64,000 nucleotides of DNA from Pseudomonas sp. AFG_SD02_1510_Pfu_092 (GCF_003331055.1 NZ_PUQD01000013.1:28468-92467), one strand, 5' to 3'; shown: positions 35,645-45,954, numbered from the stretch's first letter. The notes: generated by a model not told the origin, from the sequence alone. Program-made: numbers and translations.

Positions 35645-36883
35645 TCAGGCGCGGACGCCTTCCGGCAATGGCAGGGCCAGCAGGCGCTCATCCAGCAGGC
35701 CGAGGCCTTCCTGGAACAACTGGTTGCTGCGCTCGGTCTCGCCAAGCCCGGCGAGCAGGCGCGCCAGCTCGGCGCAGGCCTCTGGGTTGCGCTCCATGCG
35801 CAGGCTGCTTTCCAGGTAGTCGCGTGCCTTGCCCCACAGCCGGTTCTGCAGGCTCAGGCGGCCCAAAGTCAGCAACAGGCTGGCGTCTTGTGGGTGATCC
35901 TTGAGCCACCCTTCGGCAGTCTGCAGCTGGCGCGCCGGGTCATCGCCGCGCACCAGGCCGTACAGGCGGGCCAGGTGGCTTTCGTAGTCACGCTTGAGGG
36001 CAGTGCGCAGCACCTGTTCGGCTTCGCTCTGGGCCCCCACCTGGCGCAGTTGCTCAGCGTAAGCCAGCACCAGTTGTGGCTCCTGGCGTTGAGCCGCGGT
36101 CAGTTGCTGCCAGGCGCGCTCCAGCGCCTGGCGGGCGCTTTGCGCGTCCTCGCCACGGGTGCTGGCCAGGCTCAGGTTCTGGCCCCAGGCACGTTGCTCG
36201 AGGGCCGCCAGTTCGGCAGCTGGCAGCACCTTGTGCTTGCGCAGGTCGGGCAGCAGGCGAATCAGTGCCGACCAGTCGCCGCGCTCCAGATACAGGCGCT
36301 GCAGCAGGCGCAGCACCTGGCTGTTGTGCGGGTGGCGCTCCTGCATGGCCAGCAGGGTTTCCAGCGCCCCATCGCTTTCGCCACGGTCCATCTGCAACTG
36401 CGCATGGGTCAGGGCGATGGCCAGTTCCGCTTGCGGCTGGCGCTCCAGGGCACGCTCCAGCAGGTTGTCGCTGTCTTCGGTACGGCCTTGCTCGTTAGCC
36501 GCACGCGCGGCACCGAGGTAGAACAGCAGCGGCTGGCGTTCAGCCTCGGCAGCCCGATGCAGGTGGCGCTGGGCACTGGCCCAGCGACCCTCGGCGAGGT
36601 CCAGCTGGCCTTGCTCGATGGCCAGGCGAATACGCCGGCTGCGGTTACGCCGCGACCACGGGTTGACCACGCCGCTGGAGGTCAGCACCAGGCCAACCAG
36701 ATAGCGCAGCAGCCACAGCAGCGCGACCACGGCCAGCAGGCCGGCCAGCGCTGCCCACAACCCCGACTGGTAGCGGAAGCTGCCATAGGAAATCAGCACG
36801 TAGCCGCTGTGTTTGGCGACCGCGATGCCCAGCGCCGCGGCGAGCACAATCGCCAGCACCGCCAGCAAGTAGACGCGCTTCAT
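35645..36883 (-). CDS. hemY: HemY, haem biosynthesis-associated TPR membrane protein
   Basis: A 412-aa protein with two N-terminal membrane segments (about residues 4-22 and 38-62) and a cytoplasmic or periplasmic TPR array (about 110-400). It is the proteobacterial HemY, not the Gram-positive protoporphyrinogen oxidase of the same name. It is encoded with hemC-D-X and associated with coproporphyrin/haem formation, but its biochemical role is unclear. The start overlaps the hemX stop (ATGA). Confidence 0.92.
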   Translation of the reverse strand: MKRVYLLAVLAIVLAAALGIAVAKHSGYVLISYGSFRYQSGLWAALAGLLAVVALLWLLRYLVGLVLTSSGVVNPWSRRNRSRRIRLAIEQGQLDLAEGRWASAQRHLHRAAEAERQPLLFYLGAARAANEQGRTEDSDNLLERALERQPQAELAIALTHAQLQMDRGESDGALETLLAMQERHPHNSQVLRLLQRLYLERGDWSALIRLLPDLRKHKVLPAAELAALEQRAWGQNLSLASTRGEDAQSARQALERAWQQLTAAQRQEPQLVLAYAEQLRQVGAQSEAEQVLRTALKRDYESHLARLYGLVRGDDPARQLQTAEGWLKDHPQDASLLLTLGRLSLQNRLWGKARDYLESSLRMERNPEACAELARLLAGLGETERSNQLFQEGLGLLDERLLALPLPEGVRA

Positions 36884-37977
36884 GGTTTGCCCCCTTCGGC
36901 CTCGGCCGGCAGGTGACGGCGCTGGATGTAAGCCTGCACTGCCGCCAGGCTTTGGCTGAGGTCGGGAGTAACCACCGACACCGGTTGCTCGGCCAGTGCG
37001 TTGAGGCTGTCGAGCATGGCCTTGCTTTGCGGGTTGTCGGCATTGAAGTTGGCCAGCAGCACGCTGCGGGCGTCATCCAGCGCCTGGGTGTAGACCTTGG
37101 CGTCGCCATTGAGCGCCGCCCACTGGGCCTGCTCGATGGTCAGGCTCAGGGCCAGGCGCAGCTGGTTCAGTTGCTGCCCGGCGAGCAGCGGACGCACGTT
37201 GTCATCGGCGTTGAAGTCGATCTGGAAGTATTTGGAAATCTCCGCCCACCATTGCGACAGGCGACTGGCGCCATCACCGTCGGCGGTCAGGGCCCCCAGG
37301 GCATCGGCATTGCTGTCGAATTCCGGCGACTGGGCGCTGAGTTGCTGCACCAGTTCGCGCTGTGCGGCCAGCTTCAGAAACAGCCCGGTGCGGTCCGGTT
37401 GCTGGGTGCTGTTGAGCGTGGCCAGGCTGCGCGCCAACTGCTCACGGGCGGCGAAGGCACCCGGGTCGCTCTGCTCGCGCAGGATCTCGTCGGCGCCCTC
37501 GACCAGCGCCTTGGCACTGGTGATGTCCTGCAAGGCCGACAGGCGCAGGGTGGCCAGGCGCAGCAAGTGCTCGGCTTCCGCCAGGCGCCATTCCTTGCGG
37601 CTTTCGCCCAGCACGGTTTCCAGGCGCTGGCTCAGGCGTTGCTGGTCGCCTTGCAACTGCGCCACCAGGCGGCGGCGGTCTTCCAGCTCGCTGGCCGCCG
37701 GCAGGCTGGCCAGTTGCGCGCTGATCTGCTGTTCACGCTGCTGCAGGGCCTCGGCGCGCTGGTTCAGCGCCTCGATGTGCTGGCCCTGGTCGAATTCGCT
37801 GCCCTGCAGTTGACGTACCTGCCAGACACCCCAGCCACCTACCGCAACCCCGGCCGCGCCCAACAGCAGGGCCAGCGTTGCCAGGCCACTGCCGGAGCGC
37901 TTGGCAGGTGGGGTGACGGGCTCCGCCGGCGCCTGTGCCGACGGTTGATCGTTATTGGACAAGACAGTCTCGCTCAC
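36880..37977 (-). CDS. hemX: HemX, haem operon membrane protein
   Basis: A 365-aa protein with one membrane segment (about residues 30-52) and a large helical, coiled-coil domain with many Gln/Leu heptads (about 60-150). Often annotated as uroporphyrinogen methyltransferase HemX, but no methyltransferase motif is visible. The start is taken as GTG at 37977, preceded by AAGGATG at proper spacing; an ATG nine codons upstream is possible. It overlaps hemY by four bases. Confidence 0.9.
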   Translation of the reverse strand: MSETVLSNNDQPSAQAPAEPVTPPAKRSGSGLATLALLLGAAGVAVGGWGVWQVRQLQGSEFDQGQHIEALNQRAEALQQREQQISAQLASLPAASELEDRRRLVAQLQGDQQRLSQRLETVLGESRKEWRLAEAEHLLRLATLRLSALQDITSAKALVEGADEILREQSDPGAFAAREQLARSLATLNSTQQPDRTGLFLKLAAQRELVQQLSAQSPEFDSNADALGALTADGDGASRLSQWWAEISKYFQIDFNADDNVRPLLAGQQLNQLRLALSLTIEQAQWAALNGDAKVYTQALDDARSVLLANFNADNPQSKAMLDSLNALAEQPVSVVTPDLSQSLAAVQAYIQRRHLPAEAEGGKP

Positions 37978-38022
37978 GTATCCATCCTTTGCATGGGGGC
38001 GCATCGCGTTCAGCTTAGCGCC

Positions 38023-38790
38023 TTAAGAGGCAGGTGCAGCGCTGCGCTGCACGGCTGCCAGCAAGGCCGCGGCACTGGCGCCACGGCAATCCACAACCTG
38101 TTGGGCCCCGGCGGCCCTGGCCTGCTCGGCAACCCGCGGGCTGGGCACGAACAGCGGCAGCCGCGCCAGCTGCGGCCAATCGGCGCCGGCCAGCTGCTGC
38201 AAGTGCTCGAAACCCTGCCCACTGCTGACCACCAGGCCATTGAGGCGTTCCGCTTCGATGCGGCGCATCAGCGTGCCTGCCGGGTAAGCCGGCAGGCAGC
38301 GACGATACAGTTCCAGATAATCGACACTAGCACCTTGCTGTGCAAGACGCTCTGCCAGCAGTTCGCGACCTCCGAGGCCACGCACGATCAGCACCCGTGG
38401 CGCCGGCCCGGCCACTGCCTGGCGCAGGGCCGGCAGCGCGAGCAGGGCCTCGCTGTCATCGCCACGCGGCGGAACGTTCACCGCCAGGCCCGCCGCTTGC
38501 AGCACTGCGGCAGTCGCCTCGCCTACGGTGAACCAGCCTTGCCGGGGTGGCTGCAGGCCAGCCAGGGCCAATTGCTCGAGCAACAACCTGGCCGCCGGTT
38601 TGCTGACCACGATGATCGCCTGAAAGTCCTGCAAGCCCTCCAGCAACGGGCGTTGCCGGTTATCCACAGCGATCGGCTCAATCGCCAGCAGCGGCAGGCA
38701 GCTGCTGCCCACCCCCGCTGCCGCCAGGCTTTGCGCCAGTGCCGCACAGTCCTCGGCAGGGCGGGTCAGCAACAGGCGCCATGGGCTCAC
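38023..38790 (-). CDS. hemD: Uroporphyrinogen-III synthase
   Basis: A 255-aa cytosolic enzyme that closes hydroxymethylbilane to uroporphyrinogen III with inversion of ring D. The two-lobed HemD fold is indicated by LLTRP near the start, the central VGEATAAVL and the late [11 protein letters not shown] block. The start is GTG at 38790, overlapping the hemC stop (GTGA), so the two consecutive enzymes are translationally coupled. Confidence 0.93.
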   Translation of the reverse strand: MSPWRLLLTRPAEDCAALAQSLAAAGVGSSCLPLLAIEPIAVDNRQRPLLEGLQDFQAIIVVSKPAARLLLEQLALAGLQPPRQGWFTVGEATAAVLQAAGLAVNVPPRGDDSEALLALPALRQAVAGPAPRVLIVRGLGGRELLAERLAQQGASVDYLELYRRCLPAYPAGTLMRRIEAERLNGLVVSSGQGFEHLQQLAGADWPQLARLPLFVPSPRVAEQARAAGAQQVVDCRGASAAALLAAVQRSAAPAS

Positions 38791-39728
38791 GGGTGGCCGG
38801 CCTCGCCGTAGACTTCCTTGAGGATGGCCTCGGCGCCCTGGCCGAGCAGGTCTTCGGCCACCTGCACGCCGAGGGTTTCGGCGGCCGCGCGAGGTGCGCG
38901 GGCATCGGCCACCAGCAGCATGCCGCCGCTGGGCTGGCCGACCAGGCCGCGCAGCCACAGCTGGTCGCCTTCGAGCACCGCGTAGCAGGCGATCGGCACC
39001 TGGCAGCCGCCATTCAGGCGTTTGTTCAGGGCGCGTTCGGCCACCACCCGGTCGGCCGTGTCGGCATGGTGCAACGGCGCCAGCAGCGCGTGGATCTCAC
39101 GGTCGGCGCTGCGGCATTCGATGCCCACCGCGCCCTGGCCGCCAGCCGGCAGGCTGTCATCGACGCTGATGGTGGAAGTGATGCGCTCTTCGAAACCGAG
39201 GCGGATCAGGCCGGCGGCAGCGAGGATGATGGCGTCGTACTCACCGGCATCGAGCTTGGCCAGGCGGGTGTTGACGTTGCCGCGCAGAAAGCGGATTTGC
39301 AGGTCCGGGCGGCGCGCCAGCAACTGGGCCTGGCGGCGCAGGCTGGAGGTGCCGACGATGCTGCCGGCCGGCAGCGCGTCGAGGCTGGCGAAGCGGTTGG
39401 AGACGAACGCGTCGCGCGGGTCTTCACGCTCGCAGATGCAGTACAGGCCCAGGCCTTCGGGGAAGTCCATGGGCACGTCCTTCATCGAATGCACGGCGAT
39501 GTCGGCTTCGTTGTCCAGCAGGGCGGTTTCCAGTTCCTTGACGAACAGGCCCTTGCCGCCGATTTTCGCCAGCGGCGCGTCGAGCAGCTTGTCGCCACGG
39601 CTGACCATGGGCACCAGGGTCACCAGCAGACCGGGGTGGGCCTGCTCGAGGCGGGCTTTGACGTATTCGGCCTGCCACAAGGCCAAGGCACTTTTACGGG
39701 TGGCAATGCGGATTTCGCGAGTGGACAT
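38787..39728 (-). CDS. hemC: Hydroxymethylbilane synthase (porphobilinogen deaminase)
   Basis: A 313-aa enzyme that polymerises four porphobilinogens. The dipyrromethane cofactor cysteine is C242 (NGGCQVP), and the arginine-rich substrate site ([11 protein letters not shown]) is intact. The length is standard. It is the first gene of hemC-D-X-Y, and lies 196 bp downstream of algR with a REP pair in the gap. Confidence 0.96.
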   Translation of the reverse strand: MSTREIRIATRKSALALWQAEYVKARLEQAHPGLLVTLVPMVSRGDKLLDAPLAKIGGKGLFVKELETALLDNEADIAVHSMKDVPMDFPEGLGLYCICEREDPRDAFVSNRFASLDALPAGSIVGTSSLRRQAQLLARRPDLQIRFLRGNVNTRLAKLDAGEYDAIILAAAGLIRLGFEERITSTISVDDSLPAGGQGAVGIECRSADREIHALLAPLHHADTADRVVAERALNKRLNGGCQVPIACYAVLEGDQLWLRGLVGQPSGGMLLVADARAPRAAAETLGVQVAEDLLGQGAEAILKEVYGEAGHP

Positions 39729-39804
39729 GAAACGCCCCGATCCAGAGAAATGCTGCCGATGATAACAGCATCGCCGGTATCGCTAGCAGATGTGGATCAG
39801 CATA

Positions 39805-39898
39805 GGGCCCTTCGCGGGTAAACCCGCTCCCACAGGGTCATCACTGCCTTCAGACCGGCACCGTACCTGTGGGAGCGGCTTTAGCCGCGAACAAGGGC
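39805..39898. repeat. Inverted REP pair between algR and hemC
   Basis: GGGCCCTTCGCGGGTAAACC and the facing CTGTGGGAGCGGCTTTAGCC unit with CGCGAACAAGGGC end, around a 35-bp spacer. The hemC promoter must lie between it and 39729. Confidence 0.88.
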
Positions 39899-39924
39899 GC
39901 AGCCCTTGCCAAGAGGGCGTCGAG

Positions 39925-40668
39925 TCAGAGGGTTTGCATCATCTTGCGCACGCCGGCCACATGGCGCCGGCTCACGGTCAGGGCGTCACCGTCGAGGCCT
40001 TTCAGGTACAGCTGAAAATGCCCCAGCGGGGTGCGCTGCAGGCGTTCGATACGCTCCCGGGCGACCAACGCGTTACGGTGGATACGCACGAAGCGTTCGC
40101 CAAACTCGTCTTCCAGGGCCTTGAGCGGCTCATCGAGCAGCACTTCCCCGGCCTCATGGCGCAAGGTCACGTATTTGTGGTCGGCAATGAAATAGATCAC
40201 CTGGGGCAAAGGGATCAGCTCGATGCCTTTGCGCGTGCGGGCACTGATGTGGCTACGCGGGCCGCCACCTTCGTTGGCCGGCCGGGTGAGCGCCGCCAGC
40301 TGGGTGCGGTTGGGTCTTTCGGCCTTGCGCAAAGCATCGCGCAGGGCCTGGGCCTGGAACGGCTTGGTCACATGGCTGAGGGTACTGTCCTTGAAAGCCT
40401 CGGCACCGTATTCATCATCCCCGGTGCAAAACACCACCGCCGGCGGCGCTTCGCGCTCGCACAGGCGAGCGGCAACCTGCAGGCCATCCAGGCCAGGCAT
40501 GCCGATGTCCAGCAGGACCACATCGGGCTTCAGGCTGTCGATCAGCGCCAAGGCCTCCTCGCCGTTGGTGGCGCTAGGCTCCAGCACGGTGTAGCCCTCC
40601 AGTTCGCCGAGCAGCCGGCTGAGGCGCTCACGGCCTTGGGGTTCGTCATCAACGATCAGGACATTCAT
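39925..40668 (-). CDS. algR: AlgR, LytTR-type response regulator
   Basis: A 247-aa two-component regulator: a receiver domain with the phospho-acceptor D54 (VVLLDIGMPG), and a C-terminal LytTR DNA-binding domain (about 140-245). In P. aeruginosa it controls alginate, type IV pili and virulence genes. The start at 40668 is MNVLIVDD; 25 codons of open frame upstream are ignored. The sensor gene algZ (fimS), normally between algR and argH, is absent: only 295 bp separate them. Confidence 0.94.
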   Translation of the reverse strand: MNVLIVDDEPQGRERLSRLLGELEGYTVLEPSATNGEEALALIDSLKPDVVLLDIGMPGLDGLQVAARLCEREAPPAVVFCTGDDEYGAEAFKDSTLSHVTKPFQAQALRDALRKAERPNRTQLAALTRPANEGGGPRSHISARTRKGIELIPLPQVIYFIADHKYVTLRHEAGEVLLDEPLKALEDEFGERFVRIHRNALVARERIERLQRTPLGHFQLYLKGLDGDALTVSRRHVAGVRKMMQTL

Positions 40669-40963
40669 AGTTGCGCTGGATTCCTGAATGAGTCTCGCAC
40701 AGGTATAGCGTAGACAGGTGGGGTTCGAGCGACACAAGGTCACGCTCTAGACCGGTGCGATGGCCAAAGATTCACTCCGACGGCAGATTCACTGCCCGTC
40801 CTCTGTCCAACTGTAGACGGTCCGTGGAACACTGCCGTTCATTCCTTGAAATCGTTCGCCAGCATTTTCCGGGCATTTCTCTCGACCAGCGCCCTGCGGC
40901 GGCCAGCCCAACCCTGCTATCATCGGCGCCACTTTTTCGTTCACGCCTGCAATGAGTGAATCC

Positions 40964-42358
40964 ATGAGCACCGACAAGACCAATCAGTCCTGGGGCGGCC
41001 GCTTCAGTGAGCCCGTCGACGCCTTCGTCGCCCGTTTCACCGCCTCGGTCGATTTCGACAAGCGCCTGTACCGCCACGACATCATGGGTTCGATCGCCCA
41101 CGCCACCATGCTGGCGCAGGTCGGCGTGCTCAGCGATGCCGAGCGCGACACCATCATCGATGGCCTGAAGACCATCCAGGGCGAAATCGAGGCGGGTACG
41201 TTCGACTGGCGCGTCGACCTCGAAGACGTGCACATGAACATCGAAGCACGCCTGACCGACCGTATAGGCATCACCGGCAAGAAGCTGCACACCGGCCGTA
41301 GCCGCAACGACCAGGTGGCCACCGACATCCGCCTGTGGCTGCGCGACGAAATCGACCTGATCCTGGCCGAAATCACCCGCCTGCAGCAGGGCCTGCTGGA
41401 GCAGGCCGAGCGTGAAGCGGAAACCATCATGCCCGGCTTCACCCACCTGCAGACAGCGCAGCCAGTCACCTTCGGCCACCACCTGCTGGCCTGGTTCGAA
41501 ATGCTCAGCCGCGACTACGAGCGCCTGGTCGATTGCCGCAAGCGCGCCAACCGCATGCCCCTGGGCAGCGCCGCGCTGGCCGGCACCACCTACCCGATCG
41601 ACCGCGAGCTCACCTGCAAGCTGCTGGGCTTCGAGGCCGTGGCCGGCAACTCGCTGGACGGTGTGTCGGACCGTGACTTCGCCATCGAATTCTGCGCCGC
41701 CGCCAGCGTGGCGATGATGCACCTGTCGCGCTTCTCTGAAGAGCTGGTGCTGTGGACCAGCGCGCAGTTCCAGTTCATCGACCTGCCGGACCGCTTCTGC
41801 ACCGGCAGCTCGATCATGCCGCAGAAAAAGAACCCGGACGTGCCGGAACTGGTACGCGGCAAGAGCGGCCGCGTGTTCGGCGCCCTGACCGGCCTGCTGA
41901 CCCTGATGAAAGGCCAGCCGCTGGCCTACAACAAGGACAACCAGGAAGACAAGGAACCGCTGTTCGACGCCGCCGATACCCTGCGTGACTCGCTGCGCGC
42001 CTTCGCCGACATGATCCCGGCGATCAAGCCCAAGCATGCGATCATGCGTGAAGCGGCCCTGCGTGGTTTCTCCACCGCCACCGACCTGGCCGACTACCTG
42101 GTACGCCGTGGTCTGCCGTTCCGTGACTGCCACGAGATCGTCGGCCATGCGGTGAAGTATGGCGTGGACAGCGGCAAGGACCTGGCCGAGATGAGCCTGG
42201 ACGAACTGCGCCAGTTCAGCGACCAGATCGAGCAGGACGTGTTTGCCGTGCTGACCCTGGAAGGCTCGGTGAATGCGCGTAACCACATTGGTGGTACGGC
42301 GCCGGCGCAGGTGCGTGCCGCCGTTGCTCGCGGCAAGGCGCTGCTGGCTTCGCGTTAA
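40964..42358 (+). CDS. argH: Argininosuccinate lyase
   Basis: A 464-aa cytosolic enzyme of the fumarase/aspartase superfamily that splits argininosuccinate into arginine and fumarate, the last arginine step. The signature [12 protein letters not shown] (about residue 281) carries the catalytic serine, and the [10 protein letters not shown] block with the catalytic His region is present. Either ATG 40952 or 40964 could start it; [14 protein letters not shown] is the usual N-terminus. Divergent from algR. Confidence 0.96.
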   Translation: MSTDKTNQSWGGRFSEPVDAFVARFTASVDFDKRLYRHDIMGSIAHATMLAQVGVLSDAERDTIIDGLKTIQGEIEAGTFDWRVDLEDVHMNIEARLTDRIGITGKKLHTGRSRNDQVATDIRLWLRDEIDLILAEITRLQQGLLEQAEREAETIMPGFTHLQTAQPVTFGHHLLAWFEMLSRDYERLVDCRKRANRMPLGSAALAGTTYPIDRELTCKLLGFEAVAGNSLDGVSDRDFAIEFCAAASVAMMHLSRFSEELVLWTSAQFQFIDLPDRFCTGSSIMPQKKNPDVPELVRGKSGRVFGALTGLLTLMKGQPLAYNKDNQEDKEPLFDAADTLRDSLRAFADMIPAIKPKHAIMREAALRGFSTATDLADYLVRRGLPFRDCHEIVGHAVKYGVDSGKDLAEMSLDELRQFSDQIEQDVFAVLTLEGSVNARNHIGGTAPAQVRAAVARGKALLASR

Positions 42359-42382
42359 CCCCTATTGCGAGGGCTTCGCCCT

Positions 42383-42470
42383 CGTTCGCGGGTAAACCCG
42401 CTCCCACAGGTGTTGCACTGGCTTCAAAAGCAGTGCTGTACCTGTGGGAGCGGGTTTACCCGCGAATGCC
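42383..42470. repeat. Inverted REP pair after argH
   Basis: CGTTCGCGGGTAAACCCGCT and the facing GAGCGGGTTTACCCGCGAAT unit around a 30-bp spacer. It separates the convergent argH and glutathione transferase genes. Confidence 0.92.
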
Positions 42471-42482
42471 GCAACACTATTC

Positions 42483-43145
42483 TCAGCGTTTACCGCTACG
42501 AATCATCTCCATGAAGGCCGGCATCGCCGCCTCCTTGTCTGCCACGATCCGCGCCATGTGCGGGTTGTCGCCCATCAGCCCGAGCAACGCCTTGGCCTGG
42601 GGGAAATCTTCCAGGAAGTCGATGTTCAGCACCTTCTTGCCCACGGCACAGGCCAGGTCGACCGAGAAGCAGAACATCAGGTCTGCCAAGGTCAGTTGCT
42701 CACCCGCCACGTAGGGTGCGAAGCGGCCGTTGCGCTTGAGCGTGGCAAACCCGGCCAGCAGGTCGGTCCGGGCCTTTTCCTTGATCAGCGGCTCCACCGA
42801 CATGCCAAAGAACGACTCGGCGTAACAGGTACGGGCCGGCAGCTCGATGTACAGCTCGATTTCCTTGAGCAGCTCGCGCACCTTGGCCTGGCCGAACGGG
42901 TCGGCCGGCAGCAGCGCCTTGCCGCCCTGGGTCTGCTCGATGTAGTCGAGGATCACACTGGTTTCGCTGAGAAAGCCATGTTCGGTCTGCAGCACCGGCA
43001 CCTTGCCGCGCGGGCTCACTTCCAGCGCATGTGGGGCCTGGCCGCCATAGAAGGTGACTTCCTCGAAGGGCAGGCCTTTTTCCAGCAGGGCCAGCTTGAC
43101 CATGTTGTAGTAGTTGCTGACCGCAAATCCATGAAGCTTGAGCAT
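42483..43145 (-). CDS. Glutathione S-transferase
   Basis: A 220-aa cytosolic protein with an N-terminal thioredoxin-like domain (residues 1-78, VPVL cis-proline and SETSVILDYI) and a helical C-terminal domain. It should conjugate or reduce substrates with glutathione. The catalytic residue is probably in SNYYN (residues 10-14). The start is MLKLHGF at 43145; the frame stays open far upstream but with no ribosome site. Substrate unknown. Confidence 0.9.
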   Translation of the reverse strand: MLKLHGFAVSNYYNMVKLALLEKGLPFEEVTFYGGQAPHALEVSPRGKVPVLQTEHGFLSETSVILDYIEQTQGGKALLPADPFGQAKVRELLKEIELYIELPARTCYAESFFGMSVEPLIKEKARTDLLAGFATLKRNGRFAPYVAGEQLTLADLMFCFSVDLACAVGKKVLNIDFLEDFPQAKALLGLMGDNPHMARIVADKEAAMPAFMEMIRSGKR

Positions 43146-43292
43146 GAGGTAACAGCCTCCAGGCCGTAAGGGGTTGGCCCGGCTTTTATAGACCGATCGC
43201 CAGCTGCTGACCAGTGTCATGCGCCACGTCAATGCCCGGGCATTGCCGCTACAGGCGTGGCACACTGTGCGTCCAAACACAGGAGTAGCGCC

Positions 43293-43595
43293 ATGAGCGA
43301 GCCAACCGATATCGACAATGACGACGACGAAGCCTTCGCCGAGGCAACGCTGACCCAGGCCATCGAAAACCAGATCGAAAGCGGCGAGCCGCCTGCAGCC
43401 AAGGCCACCTTCAACAAGCTGACCCTGGTTGGCTACGAGCGTGAAGACATCCTCAACCTGATGGCCCATGTGCTGGCCTTCGAGATCGACAACATGCTGG
43501 TGGAAGACCGCGCGTTCAACGGCGAGTGGTATGAAAACGCCCTGCGTGCGCTGCCGGAACTGCCCCCTGAGATGGATCAAGGCGACGACGAATAA
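43293..43595 (+). CDS. Small acidic conserved protein
   Basis: A 100-aa, very acidic soluble protein (DNDDDEAF near the start, DQGDDE at the end). I do not recognise a named family, but the codon use is coding-like and AGGAG lies seven bases before the ATG. It is co-directional with the TIGR02647 gene 69 bp downstream. Function unknown. Confidence 0.8.
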   Translation: MSEPTDIDNDDDEAFAEATLTQAIENQIESGEPPAAKATFNKLTLVGYEREDILNLMAHVLAFEIDNMLVEDRAFNGEWYENALRALPELPPEMDQGDDE

Positions 43596-43664
43596 CCCGA
43601 CTACACTCCTAGGTCAGGCACCACCATAGGTGCCGCCATCCTTGTCTGGAAGTCAGGAGTCGCC

Positions 43665-43910
43665 ATGCCTTTTACCCCCGATTTGATCGCCGAACTGGAA
43701 GTGCTCGCGCTGTTCAAGCATGACAGCAGCCAGGAAGGCATCAAGATTCACAAGAACGCCTCCCCTGCTCTGGTTGCCGCGGCGCAACGCCTGCATGAAA
43801 AGGGGCTGACCGACCAACCTGATGGTGGCTACCTGACCAGCCTGGGTCATGACGCCGTCGAAAGTGTCCAGCTGTTGCAGAACATCCTCAAGGCGCCACA
43901 ACCGGCTTGA
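43665..43910 (+). CDS. TIGR02647 family protein
   Basis: An 81-aa protein matching the small TIGR02647 family of Pseudomonas and relatives (MPFTPDLIAELEVL at the start). AGGAG precedes the ATG at good spacing. Likely winged-helix-like by residue pattern, but no function is established. Confidence 0.85.
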   Translation: MPFTPDLIAELEVLALFKHDSSQEGIKIHKNASPALVAAAQRLHEKGLTDQPDGGYLTSLGHDAVESVQLLQNILKAPQPA

Positions 43911-43922
43911 ACTGATAATGCT

Positions 43923-44041
43923 AGGGGCTGCCCTGCAGCCCATCGCCGGCAAGCCGGCTCCCACAGGTACTGCAAATGGCTTGAAGCCTATGCGCTCGGG
44001 GTGGGAGCTGGCTTGCCGGCGATGGGCCGCAGCGCGGCCCC
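43923..44041. repeat. Inverted REP pair, GCCGGC class
   Basis: CATCGCCGGCAAGCCGGCTC and the facing GAGCTGGCTTGCCGGCGATG unit with GGGCCGC-GCGGCCC end. This class differs from the GCGGGTTTACCCGC class elsewhere and is the class seen around the RAYT gene. Confidence 0.9.
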
Positions 44042-44043
44042 GG

Positions 44044-45954
44044 TCAGTGAACGGTCGCCCTGCGTTTTTCTACCAGACGCGAACGCCCGTACAGGAACAC
44101 GATGGCCAGCAAGGCCACTGCCTGCGCCGACAGCGAATAGGCGTCGGCATGAATCCCCAGCCAATCGAATTCGAAGAACGCCACCGGCCGTGTACCCAGC
44201 ACCCCGGCCTCTTGCAGCGCCTTCACGCCATGCCCGGCGAACACCACTGACAAGGCGCACAGCAGCCCGGCGTTGATGCTGAAGAACAGCGACAGCGGCA
44301 GCTTGGCCGAGCCACGCAGGATCACCCAGGCCAACCCCACCAGCAGCACCAGCGCCGTGGCGCCACCCGCCAGCACCGCCTGGTGCCCGGCAGGCCCGGC
44401 CTGCAGCCACAGGGTTTCATAGAACAGGATCACTTCGAACAGTTCGCGGTAGACCGAGAAGAACGCCAGCACGGCAAAACCAAAGCGCCCACCACCACTG
44501 ACCAGGCTGCTCTTGATGTAGTCTTGCCAGGCAGCGGCGTGGCGGCGGTCGTGCATCCACACGCCAAGCCACAGCACCATCACTGCGGCGAACAACGCCG
44601 TGCAGCCTTCCAGCAATTCCCGCTGGGCACCGCCCACATCGATGACGTAGGCCGCCAGCGCCCAGGTAGCGAAACCGGCCAGCAGCGCCAGGCCCCAACC
44701 GATGTTGACGCTGCGCACCGCCGACTGCTGGCCGGTATTGCGCAGGAAGGCCAGGATCGCCGCCAGCACCAGAATCGCCTCAAGGCCTTCACGCAGCAGG
44801 ATCAGCAAGCCGGAAACAAAGCTCAGCGACCAGCTCAGGCCATCGCTGCCCAGCAGTTTTGCCGCTTGTTCGAGCTTGCCCTTGGCTTCGGCCAGGCGTT
44901 GCTCGGCCTGGGCTACGGGCAGGCCATCCTGCAAGGATTGCCGATAGGCCATCAGCGATTTTTCGGTGTCCTTGCGCGCCTGGGTATCGATGTTGTCCAG
45001 CGAGCTCTCCACCAGCTCGAAGCCCTCCAGGTAGGCCGCCACCGACAGGTCGTAAGCCTGGTCGTGGTCGCCTGCGCGGTAGGCCGCCAGGCTCTTGTCC
45101 AGGGTGCTGGCGGTGTATTCGAGCAGTTGCGCCGGGCCGCGCTTGACCTGCGGTGGCTGGGCCCGTTGGGCGCGGAAGGCGTCCAGCGCAGCGGCGCCCT
45201 CGGTGGCGGCCACTTCGGCCGGCGTCTGGCGGGCCAGGTCGGCGATGTTCCAGGCCTTGTCGCCCTTGCCGGCTTCCGGCTTGGCGGTGAAGCTGGCGAT
45301 GTAGGCAGCCACATCCCAACGCTGGCGGTCGTCCAGCTGGTCGGCGAACGACGGCATCTCGGTGCCATCGATGCCAAGGGCCAGGGTGTTGTAGAGGTCG
45401 AACAGGCTCAACTGGTCAAGGCGCGAGGCATCGCGCAGGTTGGCGGGGACAGGTTCCAGGCCGACGCCAGCCGGGCCGTCGCCGGCGCCGGTGTCGCCGT
45501 GGCAGATCGAACAGTTTTGCGCATACAGTGCAGCGCCACGGGCCGGGTCCGGGGTAATCACCGGGGCCTGGCTGACTTCGTAGGCTACCGCCAGGCGCGC
45601 GCCCAGCTGGCGGGCCTGCCTGGCGACTGCCGGGCCTTCCTGACGCTGATCGATGGCCTCACGCAGCGCCTGGATGCCTTGCTCCAGGTGGGCTTGCTCG
45701 GCATTTGCGGGCAACTGTTTGACCAGGTCGGCCAGCACCGCGCTGAATTCCTGTTGCTCGCGGTATTCACCGTCGTCGATCACCTTGCCGTCCTGCACGG
45801 TCGGCGGGTAGTCGGCGCCAATGTAATCCAGCAGGTGCAGGGCCTTGGTGGCCTCGGCGGGGGCTTCGGCCAGCGCCAAAGTGCTACACAGCGCCAGCAC
45901 CGGGCCGAGCAATATGGCCGGCAGCCAGGCAAGCAGACGGGAACGGGTTTTCAT
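44044..45954 (-). CDS. Cytochrome c-FTR1 fusion iron permease
   Basis: A 636-aa protein. A signal peptide (about 1-29) is followed by a cytochrome c domain with heme motif C148-SI-C151-H152, a helical periplasmic region, and an FTR1 permease with about seven membrane segments. The FTR1 iron motifs are REGLE near residue 388 and RELFE near 502. Ferrous iron is probably oxidised at the periplasmic side and moved as ferric iron, as proposed for FTR1 systems. No P19 or EfeB partner lies next door. The start at 45954 is chosen for the signal peptide. The upstream gap has GAACA-T-TGTTC (45982-45992); no clear Fur box was seen. Confidence 0.9.
   Translation of the reverse strand: MKTRSRLLAWLPAILLGPVLALCSTLALAEAPAEATKALHLLDYIGADYPPTVQDGKVIDDGEYREQQEFSAVLADLVKQLPANAEQAHLEQGIQALREAIDQRQEGPAVARQARQLGARLAVAYEVSQAPVITPDPARGAALYAQNCSICHGDTGAGDGPAGVGLEPVPANLRDASRLDQLSLFDLYNTLALGIDGTEMPSFADQLDDRQRWDVAAYIASFTAKPEAGKGDKAWNIADLARQTPAEVAATEGAAALDAFRAQRAQPPQVKRGPAQLLEYTASTLDKSLAAYRAGDHDQAYDLSVAAYLEGFELVESSLDNIDTQARKDTEKSLMAYRQSLQDGLPVAQAEQRLAEAKGKLEQAAKLLGSDGLSWSLSFVSGLLILLREGLEAILVLAAILAFLRNTGQQSAVRSVNIGWGLALLAGFATWALAAYVIDVGGAQRELLEGCTALFAAVMVLWLGVWMHDRRHAAAWQDYIKSSLVSGGGRFGFAVLAFFSVYRELFEVILFYETLWLQAGPAGHQAVLAGGATALVLLVGLAWVILRGSAKLPLSLFFSINAGLLCALSVVFAGHGVKALQEAGVLGTRPVAFFEFDWLGIHADAYSLSAQAVALLAIVFLYGRSRLVEKRRATVH

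Noticed and set aside
36880..37977. Uroporphyrinogen methyltransferase activity for HemX
   Set aside because: No SAM-binding methyltransferase motif is visible; the name in databases arises from operon context.
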